The notes beneath the pieces were generated by a model. It had not been told where the DNA came from. It searched no databases and was given only the letters and a program-made list of their open reading frames with translations. Below are positions 33,152-40,911 of a DNA stretch of 64,000 bases, one piece after another. The stretch comes from Larkinella insperata (GTDB taxonomy: Bacteria > Bacteroidota > Bacteroidia > Cytophagales > Spirosomataceae), in assembly GCF_026248825.1 (NCBI RefSeq), contig NZ_CP110973.1:6097501-6161500 (forward strand), in the 5' to 3' direction. The position numbers and the translations under genes are program-made. Every line of letters starts with the position of its first letter. Positions within the stretch are counted from its first letter, which is position 1.

Positions 33152-34597
33152 ATGAGCAAAGACGTTGAAATTTTAGAAAGTATTACCAATTCCGAATACA
33201 AATACGGTTTCGAAACATTAATCGAAGCGGATGAAGCGCCGGTCGGTCTCAGCGAGGACATTGTACGGTTTATCTCCGCCAAGAAAAACGAGCCGGAATG
33301 GTTACTGGAATGGCGGTTGAAAGCATATCGGTATTGGGAAACTTTGAAAGAACCACATTGGTCGAACTTGAAGCACCCCCCAATTGACTACCAAGCACTT
33401 AAATATTATTCCGCTCCGAAGCAGAAGAAAACCGTAAACAGCCTGGACGAGATTGATCCGGAGCTGCGGGCTACTTTTGAGCGGCTGGGTATCTCGTTGC
33501 AGGAACAGGAACGTCTGTCGGGCGTGGCCGTGGATGCCGTTATCGACTCGGTGTCTATTGCTACTACGTTTAAGGATAAACTGAAAGACCTGGGCATTAT
33601 CTTCTGCTCCATGACCGAAGCAGTTCAGGAACACCCTGAGCTGGTCCGGAAGTACCTGGGGTCGGTGGTGCCGCCCCGCGACAACTATTTTGCGGCTCTC
33701 AACTCGGCCGTCTTCTCCGACGGTTCGTTCTGTTACATCCCGAAAGGCGTTCGTTGCCCAATGGAATTGTCGACCTATTTCCGGATCAATGCCGCGGGAA
33801 CCGGGCAGTTTGAACGGACGCTGATCGTAGCAGACGAAGGTTCATACGTAAGTTACCTGGAAGGCTGTACGGCCCCGATGCGCGACGAAAATCAGTTGCA
33901 CGCGGCCGTAGTTGAGCTGGTTGCAGCCAAAGAAGCCGAAATCAAATATTCAACGGTACAAAACTGGTACCCGGGCGATAAGGAAGGAAAAGGTGGGATT
34001 TATAACTTCGTTACCAAACGCGGTATTTGCGAAGGAGCTCACTCCAAAATCTCCTGGACGCAGGTTGAAACGGGATCGGCCATCACCTGGAAATACCCGT
34101 CTGTGATCCTGAAAGGCGATTACTCCATCGGTGAATTTTACTCGGTAGCCGTTACGAACAACTACCAGCAGGCCGACACTGGAACCAAAATGATCCACGT
34201 TGGCAAGAACACCAAAAGCCGGATCGTATCGAAAGGGATTTCGGCGGGTCGGAGCCAGAACGCTTACCGCGGCTTGGTGCAGGTATTCAAACGGGCCGAA
34301 AACGCCCGGAATTATTCGCAATGTGACTCCCTCCTGCTGGGCGACCGCTGCGGAGCGCACACCTTCCCGTACATCGAAGTAAACAACCAGACTGCGACCG
34401 TTGAGCACGAAGCAACGACGTCTAAAATCGGTGAAGATCAGTTGTTTTACTGCAACCAGCGGGGTATTCCGACGGAACAGGCCGTGGCTCTGATCATTAA
34501 CGGGTACGCCAAGGAAGTTCTGAATCAGTTGCCGATGGAATTTGCCGTAGAAGCCCAGAAACTTCTGGAGATTAGTCTGGAAGGCAGCGTTGGTTGA
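33152..34597 (+). CDS. sufB: Fe-S cluster assembly scaffold protein SufB
   Basis: 481 residues. Part of the SufBC2D complex that builds Fe-S clusters in the cytoplasm. Typical strings: YKYGFETLIEADEAPVGLSE, WRLKAYRYWETLKEPHW, YIPKGVRCPMELSTYFRINA, LEGCTAPMRDENQLHAAVVE, NWYPGDKEGKGGIYNFVTKR, CDSLLLGDRCGAHTFPYIEV and the C-terminal PMEFAVEAQKLLEISLEGSVG. The Cys in DRCGAHTFP corresponds to the key SufB cysteine. Here sufB is alone: a strong terminator follows, and sufC, sufD and sufS are not in the window, while many bacteria keep them together. Confidence 0.96.
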   Translation: MSKDVEILESITNSEYKYGFETLIEADEAPVGLSEDIVRFISAKKNEPEWLLEWRLKAYRYWETLKEPHWSNLKHPPIDYQALKYYSAPKQKKTVNSLDEIDPELRATFERLGISLQEQERLSGVAVDAVIDSVSIATTFKDKLKDLGIIFCSMTEAVQEHPELVRKYLGSVVPPRDNYFAALNSAVFSDGSFCYIPKGVRCPMELSTYFRINAAGTGQFERTLIVADEGSYVSYLEGCTAPMRDENQLHAAVVELVAAKEAEIKYSTVQNWYPGDKEGKGGIYNFVTKRGICEGAHSKISWTQVETGSAITWKYPSVILKGDYSIGEFYSVAVTNNYQQADTGTKMIHVGKNTKSRIVSKGISAGRSQNAYRGLVQVFKRAENARNYSQCDSLLLGDRCGAHTFPYIEVNNQTATVEHEATTSKIGEDQLFYCNQRGIPTEQAVALIINGYAKEVLNQLPMEFAVEAQKLLEISLEGSVG

Positions 34598-34624
34598 TGC
34601 AGATTAATTATCAAAGAATTTAAT

Positions 34625-34662
34625 AACAAAAAAGGTAGACCCGAAGGTCTACCTTTTTTGTT
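34625..34662. terminator. Bidirectional terminator after sufB
   Basis: A 17-bp perfect stem: AACAAAAAAGGTAGACC (34625-34641) and its complement (34646-34662), loop CGAA. The A/T flanks are inside the stem and give U-runs on both strands. It separates sufB from the convergent HPF-like gene. Confidence 0.93.
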
Positions 34663-34691
34663 GAGTGTAAGTGCTGAACGGGCCCGCTTGC

Positions 34692-34988
34692 CTAGTCAAC
34701 AAACTGCCGACGCAGTTTTTCGCTGGTAGCCCGCAGCCCTTCCGGCCACGAGCCGCCATTCCCTTCGGCAAACAAATCGTTGCCCGGAACTCCCAGCCGC
34801 CAGCGGACAACCTTGTTGTTGGCCGGATTGGTGCCGTCTTCGCGTAGGTAAATATCGGCGGCCACTATGTCATTCCGGAAGCGCATGATCCGACGGAGCT
34901 CTTTTTCTACCTGATCAAGCAGTTCGGGCGTTTCGCTGAACCCCACCGTTTGCAGATCAATCTTGATGCTATCCATATTATATTCCAT
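34692..34988 (-). CDS. HPF/RaiA family ribosome-associated protein
   Basis: 98 residues; an ATG at 34976 (MDSIKIDLQTVGFS) is an equally good start. The S30AE fold pattern is visible: IKIDLQTVGFSETPELLDQVEKE as strand then helix, IVAADIYLRED as strand, a strand around NNKVVRWRLGVPGNDLFAEG where VPGNDLFA is the diagnostic turn, and a C-terminal helix LRATSEKLRRQFVD. Such proteins bind the small subunit decoding region and silence ribosomes in stationary phase. This is the short form without the dimerisation tail. It lies 36 bp after the baeRF7-like gene on the same strand, so both probably share a transcript. Confidence 0.82.
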   Translation of the reverse strand: MEYNMDSIKIDLQTVGFSETPELLDQVEKELRRIMRFRNDIVAADIYLREDGTNPANNKVVRWRLGVPGNDLFAEGNGGSWPEGLRATSEKLRRQFVD

Positions 34989-35024
34989 GATTCGTCGTGT
35001 TAATGTGAGTTTGTGCTTTTGGAC

Positions 35025-36191
35025 TTAAAAGCGGAACAATGCCGCGGCTTTTACCGGATCCTGCCGATTCAGCAAATCGACTTCATCCAGGACGTAAACT
35101 TCCCCGTTGTACCGCAGGGTTAACAGCGCCAGTTTGTCGATCAGTGATTCGCTGTCTTCCTGTTGCTCGTCATGCAGGGTAACCGACAGGGTATCTTCGT
35201 TAAATTGCCCACATGCATCGGTATTGGCTTGTACAAAAAGAGCTTCGATCCGGCTCGCTGCGGCTGCTTCCAGTAATTCCCGCAGGTCGGTTGAGGTCAG
35301 CCCGTTTCCACTGTTGTTTTGAAATTGCTCGATCCGAAGCTGTCGTTCCTTTTCCAGCGTATCGCCCAGTAATTCGTTGGCCATTCGGTGCAATTCATTG
35401 ATCTCGACAGTGTCGAAGCTGCCCGTAAGCCCACTTTCAAGCAGGTGCGGATAGGTGTTCACTTCCCGGTAGATGGGTTGCAGGTATTCCACCGACGCCA
35501 GCACGAGCGGGACGTTTTGATCACCAATCTGGTTTCGAACACCTTCATCAATCAACCGGAAGAAATCAGCCAGCAGGTGTTTTTTCTCTTTATTGGCTAA
35601 ATCGTCGCTCGTGTACATGGTGGCATACGCTCCGTTACCCGCATTAAAGCCCTGGAGTTCCTTCTGGAATCGGTAGTACCTGGTTACTTTTTCCATTCCG
35701 GAAGGCATATCCTCATCCGTATCCAGGGGCACAATGGAGAAATAATTGGCCCGGTATAGTTCTGCTCCATCTTTGTTGAACCGCAATATGTAGTATTCAG
35801 GAAACGGTTGCGCAAACGGCAACAACGGATGCACCTGAAACCGGGATGCAAGCTGGAGATTGTTTTCCAACGGCAGCGGACTATGGTAAACCGCAAAGTA
35901 ATCGGAACTTCGGAAAGCCGCTAAACCTTCCTGCTGGTAACGCCAGAAATTCGGATCATCGAGCAACGCTTCCAGGGGTTCCAGTAGATCGTCAATGTCG
36001 TTCTGACGGACATCCTGCTCTTTGAGCGTTTGCCGCACCGTTTGAAGGTGGTTTTTGAATGTTAGCGCGTCCTGCCGCTCGAGTACTTCCTTTCCCCGGC
36101 GATGCGTCGGCATAAAAATAGAGATGGAATGCTCGTGCGCCTGATCCGCTAGTTCGAGCAATTTTTCTTTTCCTGAATTTACTAATGTCAT
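35025..36191 (-). CDS. baeRF7-type bacterial release-factor-like protein
   Basis: 388 residues, cytoplasmic. The early strings HSISIFMPTHRRGKEVLERQD and AFRSSDYFAVYHSPLPLENN, with FQVHPLLPF and YYILRFNKDGAELYR, match the bacterial archaeo-eukaryotic release factor (baeRF) families related to eRF1. The eRF1 GGQ loop seen in some related proteins is not obvious: only NSGNGLTSTDL lies in that region. The C-terminal domain ends in LTLRYNGEVYVLDEV. The baeRF families are predicted to act on stalled ribosomes or peptidyl-tRNA; that role is unproven. The HPF-like gene follows directly, which supports a ribosome-linked role. Confidence 0.75.
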   Translation of the reverse strand: MTLVNSGKEKLLELADQAHEHSISIFMPTHRRGKEVLERQDALTFKNHLQTVRQTLKEQDVRQNDIDDLLEPLEALLDDPNFWRYQQEGLAAFRSSDYFAVYHSPLPLENNLQLASRFQVHPLLPFAQPFPEYYILRFNKDGAELYRANYFSIVPLDTDEDMPSGMEKVTRYYRFQKELQGFNAGNGAYATMYTSDDLANKEKKHLLADFFRLIDEGVRNQIGDQNVPLVLASVEYLQPIYREVNTYPHLLESGLTGSFDTVEINELHRMANELLGDTLEKERQLRIEQFQNNSGNGLTSTDLRELLEAAAASRIEALFVQANTDACGQFNEDTLSVTLHDEQQEDSESLIDKLALLTLRYNGEVYVLDEVDLLNRQDPVKAAALFRF

Positions 36192-36302
36192 AACGTTTCA
36201 TGTTTATCCGGCTTATCAGAAAGCCGTGACTACCCATTGAATTTGTACTATTCTCTTTTTTAATAACAGAAAGAAAGTACATATGGCTTATGAAAATTGT
36301 AA

Positions 36303-36321
36303 TTCTAAGGTTTTTCTAAGG
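36303..36321. repeat. Direct repeat TTCTAAGG x2, 11-bp period
   Basis: Two exact 8-bp copies separated by 3 T. The 11-bp phasing is what OmpR/PhoB-type regulators use for half-sites. It lies about 110 bp upstream of the baeRF7-like gene. Confidence 0.5.
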
Positions 36322-36542
36322 TGAGATCATTCAGACAAAAACACAAGTAGCCATTTCCCGAACGACTTCTTTCCTGCTATACGCTGGCCGCAGTACACCC
36401 CTATAGAAAGGAATCAAATTCAAAACAACCTCTTCATAATCAAAAAATTGCGCAAAAACGCATCCTGTATTCTGCAAGCCTAAATTTTGAGGAATAGAGA
36501 AACTAAAACCGCGTCTTCTCAGTGCCGGCAATTTTTATACAC

Positions 36543-36550
36543 TACTTTTG
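36543..36550 (+). promoter_or_regulatory. Candidate -7 box of the DUF3817 gene
   Basis: TACTTTTG is an exact TAnnTTTG 34 nt before the ATG at 36585. No -33 TTG found. Confidence 0.45.
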
Positions 36551-36584
36551 CAAAAACAGTGATTAACGCTTCCATCTAGACTTC

Positions 36585-36899
36585 ATGCAATTCTCGCTTA
36601 AATCTCCGCTCGGCCGTTTTCGCTTTATTGGTATTCTGGAAGGCATCTCCTATCTGGTTCTGCTCGGAATCGCTATGCCCTTAAAATATTGGGCTAACCT
36701 CCCGATGGCCGTAAAACTGGTGGGCTGGGCGCACGGTGTTTTATTTATTGCGTATATGCTCGCCCTGGTGTCCGTTACTTTTGACCGGCGCTGGTCCTTT
36801 GGCCGGGTTGTCGTTGCTTTCATTGCTTCACTGGTTCCCTTTGGCACCTTCTGGCTGGATACCCGGCTGAAAAAAGAAGAACAGCAATCCACAGCCTAG
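36585..36899 (+). CDS. DUF3817 family small membrane protein
   Basis: 104 residues with three hydrophobic segments (about 13-35, 42-64 and 72-92). LGRFRFIGILEGISYLVLLGIAMPLKY and AVKLVGWAHGVLFIAYMLAL are standard DUF3817 strings (YdzA-like). The C-terminus is charged (RLKKEEQQ) and likely cytoplasmic. Function is unknown. It starts directly after a candidate promoter and is followed by a lipoprotein deacetylase gene. Confidence 0.85.
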   Translation: MQFSLKSPLGRFRFIGILEGISYLVLLGIAMPLKYWANLPMAVKLVGWAHGVLFIAYMLALVSVTFDRRWSFGRVVVAFIASLVPFGTFWLDTRLKKEEQQSTA

Positions 36900-37056
36900 T
36901 CCGATCAAAATGCCGGAAAATCAATTTTAAAGCTCCTAAAACCTGATTGTCAACCTGTAATGATTTCACCGATTCGTGTATCGCTTTGAAAAGTGTCTTT
37001 TCCGTATATTGCTCAAAATTGAGTTCAAATTAACATCTTACTTGTACGGATTAACG

Positions 37057-37983
37057 ATGATTTTCAAAGGTCGCCATCTCTTACCCATACTAATTGCGTC
37101 ACTCACCGCCGGATCGTTTTCTTCCTGCACACAACAGCAAACTTCGAATAACACACTGGAAGCCAGCGCTGTACCCGTCGAAGACCCGAAAGAGAAAAGC
37201 GCTCCTGAAGCCAAGGTCGTCGCTACGGCCAACATCGATCCCGCGACTATTCCGGCCAGCAAAATAGCCGATGCCGCCACGATCTTAGGCCGTAAGCAGG
37301 TTCCCATTTTGTGTTACCACCAGATCCGCGAATGGCGCCCGAAAGACTCGGAAAACGCCCGCAGTTACATCATGCCGGTGCAGGTGTTCAAGGATCAGAT
37401 TAAAATGCTGGCCGACAGCGGCTACCAATCCATCACGCCCGATCAGCTTTACGCTTACCTGACCATCGGTGCTCCCCTGCCCGAGAAACCGGTTATGATT
37501 ACCTTCGACGACGGCGATCTGGAACAATACGAACTGGCCGCCCCCGAACTGGAAAAGCACGGCTTTAAAGGCGCTTTTTTTATCATGACGGCGTCCATCG
37601 GCCGCCGGGGATACCAGCATTACATGGACAAGCAGCAAATAAAAGACCTGGCCGACCGGGGCCACACCATTGGCTGCCACACCTGGGACCATCATAATGT
37701 AAAGAAATATCAGGGCGAAGACTGGGTTACGCAGATTGAGGAACCCACGAAAAAACTGGAAACCATTACCGGCAAACCCGTTCGGCACTTCGCCTATCCG
37801 TTCGGACTCTGGAACCACGACGCTACCGTCGAATTGAAGAAACGGGGCTATTTCAGCGCCTTTCAACTGGCCGAAAAGAAACGCGATGACGAAAATCCGT
37901 TACTGAGCGTTCGGCGGATTATTGCCAGCGGCTACTGGAGCCCCCGGACGTTGCACAACAGCATGGTCAACAGCTTCAAATGA
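37057..37983 (+). CDS. Polysaccharide deacetylase family lipoprotein
   Basis: 308 residues from ATG 37057, giving a lipoprotein signal (MIFKGRHLLPILIASLTAGS then FSSC). The longer frame from 36976 has no sensible leader. A low-complexity linker (about 27-75) precedes a NodB-homology domain (CE4): VPILCYHQIREW, MITFDDGDLEQY with the metal-binding Asp, GCHTWDHHNV with the His pair (HxxxH form), and HFAYPFGLWN. It should deacetylate a cell-envelope glycan. An intact metal triad suggests activity. The gene ends at a strong hairpin. Confidence 0.88.
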   Translation: MIFKGRHLLPILIASLTAGSFSSCTQQQTSNNTLEASAVPVEDPKEKSAPEAKVVATANIDPATIPASKIADAATILGRKQVPILCYHQIREWRPKDSENARSYIMPVQVFKDQIKMLADSGYQSITPDQLYAYLTIGAPLPEKPVMITFDDGDLEQYELAAPELEKHGFKGAFFIMTASIGRRGYQHYMDKQQIKDLADRGHTIGCHTWDHHNVKKYQGEDWVTQIEEPTKKLETITGKPVRHFAYPFGLWNHDATVELKKRGYFSAFQLAEKKRDDENPLLSVRRIIASGYWSPRTLHNSMVNSFK

Positions 37984-37987
37984 TCAC

Positions 37988-38013
37988 CAGCCCACGGCTT
38001 AAACCGTGGGCTG
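37988..38013. terminator. Terminator overlapping the 3' end of the GNAT gene
   Basis: CAGCCCACGG at 37988-37997 and CCGTGGGCTG at 38004-38013 with loop CTTAAA, then ATTGTTT. The right arm codes for the last residues of the convergent GNAT gene and its stop TAA is in the loop. Confidence 0.8.
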
Positions 38014-38421
38014 ATTGTTTAAAAGGAGCACATACTTCGAACACGGTATTTCTCCTTTGTAGAATACCTCACCTTCCGGTTTCATACCGAACCGCTGGTA
38101 GAAAGCAGCCGCCGAAAGACGCGCATCGCACCAGAGCGTATGCGCCCCCAGTCGCCGGGCTTCTTCGATCACCTGGTTCAACAAACGGGTGCCGATGCCC
38201 TGCCGCTGGGAGTCGGGGCGGGTGGCAAACTTCCGGAAGCGGGCCGTCCCGTCCCGCACAAAAAGGGAGATAACCGCTAACAGCCTGGTTTCCTGAAAAG
38301 CGCCGAAATGATATCCATCGGCATCGTTGTCCAGCATCACGTATTCTACCGGTTTGTCGGGCCACAAAACGTCGTGACGAAGCGGGTATGTTTCCTCCGG
38401 TTTGATGGGTCGAATCGTCAT
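37999..38421 (-). CDS. GNAT family N-acetyltransferase
   Basis: 140 residues, single GNAT domain. The acetyl-CoA pyrophosphate-binding motif is RQGIGTRLLNQVIEEARRLG, preceded by the beta-4 strand FRKFATRPDSQ. LSAAAFYQRFGMKPEGEVFY is the usual late helix and strand. The N-terminus is MTIRPIKPEETYPLRHDVLWP, also seen in Bacteroidota homologues. Substrate unknown. The stop codon lies in a terminator shared with the convergent deacetylase gene. Confidence 0.92.
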   Translation of the reverse strand: MTIRPIKPEETYPLRHDVLWPDKPVEYVMLDNDADGYHFGAFQETRLLAVISLFVRDGTARFRKFATRPDSQRQGIGTRLLNQVIEEARRLGAHTLWCDARLSAAAFYQRFGMKPEGEVFYKGEIPCSKYVLLLNNQPTV

Positions 38422-38483
38422 CGAAAAATCACCTTTTGGCCGTGAAGATACGGCTTCAACCTTCCCAAACGACCCGGCAGTTT

Positions 38484-40787
38484 TTATTTCCCCGTTATTT
38501 CCGGGTTACTCCGCTGCACCGTCACGATTTTGAATTCGGTTCGGCGGTTTTGCTGGTGTTTACTTTCGGGGCACGCAATCCAATCCGTGCATCCGTTCAG
38601 AATTTCGCTTTCGCCGTAGCCCTGAGCGCTGAGGCGGTTGGGGTCAATACCCCGGTTAACGAGGTAGTCAACGGCGGCCCGGGCGCGGTAAGTCGACAGT
38701 TGCAGGTTGTAGGCGTCGCTGGCGCGGCTGTCAGTGTGGGAACGCAGCTCAATTTTCATTTCCGGATATTTCCGCAGCAACGTTGCCAGGTGGTCCAGTT
38801 CGCGGGCGGCATCCGGCCGAATAAAAAACTTGTTGTAATCGTAGTAAATGTTTTTCAGTTCGAACACATCCCCTTCTCCATAGATGCCCTGCTGTTTTTC
38901 AATCAGTTTGGGATTTTTCCCCGCTTTCATTTTTGGAAGTTGCTCCCGGTTGGCCGTATACCGGTTTTTTTCAGTCGTCAGCGTGTAGGGCGCACCCGGC
39001 TTCATCTCGAATTCATACTTGCCGTCGGGTCCGGTTACCACCCGCTGCTCGGATTTGTCCTTGTCATTTCGCAGGGTGACGGTTACCCCCGGGGCGGGTT
39101 GCTGATTCACTTCCGTTTTTACCGTTCCTTTCACCAGCGTGTTTTCGCTTTTTTCCAGATAGATCGACACGTTCATGACCGGCCGCTCCGACTGCGTTAA
39201 GGTCGAAAACCGAACGCTGTTGGTTGCGTAGCCCTCCTTGATGGCCTTGAATTCATAGTCCACATTGGCATCTACGCAAAAACCGGTCTTGCCGTCGGGT
39301 CCGGTAAAGCGTAAGTCCTGGTTCACACCCGCTTTAATAACCCGAACATCAGCCACGGGAAGCGGCTCGTTGGTTTTCGCGTCATACACAAAAATGTTTA
39401 GCTGTTTGCAGGTCCGCCGAAAACTGTACAGGTTATCATCGCTGACACCGCGTTTCCGGTTGCTGCTGAAATAACCGGTCGAACGGTTCTGGCTGGTAAT
39501 CAATCCGAAATCATCTTTTTCCGAATTAAGCGGATACCCCAGATTCTGAACGCCTTTAAAAGCAACACCGTCGCGCAGTTCGGCGTAAAACAAATCCAGC
39601 CCGCCCAGCCCTTCGTGCCCATCCGACGAGAAGTACAGGTTGTTATTTTCGTCTACAAACGGAAACATCTCGTTACCTTCGGTATTGATCTCCCGGCCCA
39701 TGTTTACGGGCGTCGACCACTGGCCGTCCTTGTATTCGACCACGTACAGGTCCGTTCCGCCAAAACCACCCGGCATATCCGACACAAAAAATAGTTTGGA
39801 ATCGTCCGCTGACAGGGCCGGATGCCCCACCGAATAGTCGTTGCTGCAAAAAGGTAGTTCCTCGATGTTCTGCCAGCTTCCGTTTTTATTTTCGGCGCTA
39901 TACAGTTTCAGTTTCCGGATGCCGTCGTTACTCTTTCCGCTTTTTCCCTTCGCCGTGTTGTTGCGCGTAAAGATGATCCGGCTCTGGTCTTTGAAAAACG
40001 TCATGGGTCCTTCGTGGTACTTCGTATTGAGCGTTCGGCTGAACACTTCTGTTTTTGAAAGTGACCGGTCGTTGGCCGGTGCGCCCTCCGCCCCTTCCGT
40101 TGTGGCCTCTCCTCCCCCCAGCGAAGCGGCCTGCGTACTCGGATTGGAAGTCGCCCGCAGTTCGGTGGTATCGGGAAAGAAATAGAGGTTCAGAAACGGT
40201 GTCTGGTTCCACCCGAAGACTCGTTTGACGGGCCCCGATTCGTTGCGGGCTGATACAAACACCAGTCCGTTCTGGTAATACATCGGGCTAAAATCGGCCT
40301 GTTGTGAATTGATGGGCAGGTAATCAACCCGGTATGAAGACGAATCCTGAAAAAACCGACTCATGTCCATGTAGGAAACCGTAAACTTCCGCCCGCGCAA
40401 ATCTTCTTTCTGCCGCTCGCCGTACTTGCTGTACATCTTTTGCGAATCCCGGTATTTTCCGTTGGTGGCCAGTGCCTGCGCGTAATACAGGTAGTTTTTT
40501 GAGTCGGTATCCGGAAAGTCCCTAATCAAGTCCGCATAAATCCGCTCGGCATTTTTTGTGTCCTGCAAGGACCGGTAGCTGTACGCCAGCTTCGTGTAGG
40601 CTTCCTGGGTCTCGGCGGGATCTTTCCGCTTATCCCCCCGCAAAAAATCTTCGTACGACTGCGCGGCATGGGCATAGGCCAGGTTTTCAAACTGCTTGTT
40701 GGCAGTTTTCAGCCGGGCGCTTTGCCCCTGAACCGCCAATGTCACCACCGAAAAGAGAATACTCAGCAGTACACGTAAATAATTCAT
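38484..40787 (-). CDS. PorE-like OmpA/PD40 envelope protein
   Basis: 767 residues from ATG 40787 (MNYLRVLLSILFSVVTLAVQGQ, signal peptide). Domain order: TPR-like helices (about 25-130, with YTKLAYSYRSLQDTKNAERIY); WD40-like PD40 repeats (about 155-420, including GHPALSADDSKLFFVSDMPGG and LYFSSDGHEGLGGLDLFYAE); two Cna/CarboxypepD_reg-like beta domains (about 425-600); and a C-terminal OmpA domain (IELRSHTDSRASDAYNLQLS, NRRTEFKIV). This is the architecture of PorE, which anchors the T9SS to peptidoglycan. Cytophagales have several paralogues, so this may be a paralogue. No porP-like gene is adjacent. Confidence 0.85.
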   Translation of the reverse strand: MNYLRVLLSILFSVVTLAVQGQSARLKTANKQFENLAYAHAAQSYEDFLRGDKRKDPAETQEAYTKLAYSYRSLQDTKNAERIYADLIRDFPDTDSKNYLYYAQALATNGKYRDSQKMYSKYGERQKEDLRGRKFTVSYMDMSRFFQDSSSYRVDYLPINSQQADFSPMYYQNGLVFVSARNESGPVKRVFGWNQTPFLNLYFFPDTTELRATSNPSTQAASLGGGEATTEGAEGAPANDRSLSKTEVFSRTLNTKYHEGPMTFFKDQSRIIFTRNNTAKGKSGKSNDGIRKLKLYSAENKNGSWQNIEELPFCSNDYSVGHPALSADDSKLFFVSDMPGGFGGTDLYVVEYKDGQWSTPVNMGREINTEGNEMFPFVDENNNLYFSSDGHEGLGGLDLFYAELRDGVAFKGVQNLGYPLNSEKDDFGLITSQNRSTGYFSSNRKRGVSDDNLYSFRRTCKQLNIFVYDAKTNEPLPVADVRVIKAGVNQDLRFTGPDGKTGFCVDANVDYEFKAIKEGYATNSVRFSTLTQSERPVMNVSIYLEKSENTLVKGTVKTEVNQQPAPGVTVTLRNDKDKSEQRVVTGPDGKYEFEMKPGAPYTLTTEKNRYTANREQLPKMKAGKNPKLIEKQQGIYGEGDVFELKNIYYDYNKFFIRPDAARELDHLATLLRKYPEMKIELRSHTDSRASDAYNLQLSTYRARAAVDYLVNRGIDPNRLSAQGYGESEILNGCTDWIACPESKHQQNRRTEFKIVTVQRSNPEITGK

Positions 40788-40911
40788 AGTGATCGAGTGG
40801 TTGCGTGAAACAATATCGGACTTTACAAATATTGTTTGTACATCGCACAATTATACTAGTAATTTCCGAATTTGCCAGCAAACAGGGCAGAAAAACAAAA
40901 GGTTGAAAGCG

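Larger units (their letters stand above)
36192..36584. other. 393-bp intergenic region baeRF7/DUF3817
   Basis: AT-rich, no supported gene. TTCTAAGG occurs twice at 36303-36310 and 36314-36321, one helical turn (11 bp) apart. A 66-codon leftward frame at 36331-36531 shows no recognisable features. Otherwise only the -7 box at 36543-36550. Confidence 0.5.

Noticed and set aside
36331..36531. 66-codon leftward frame in the baeRF7/DUF3817 gap
   Set aside because: No signal, no recognisable domain, and no promoter or spacing that supports expression; kept only as a remark in the intergenic entry.
38436..39200. 254-codon plus-strand frame opposite the PorE-like gene
   Set aside because: Shadow of the OmpA domain region; composition rich in Phe and Val with no recognisable pattern.
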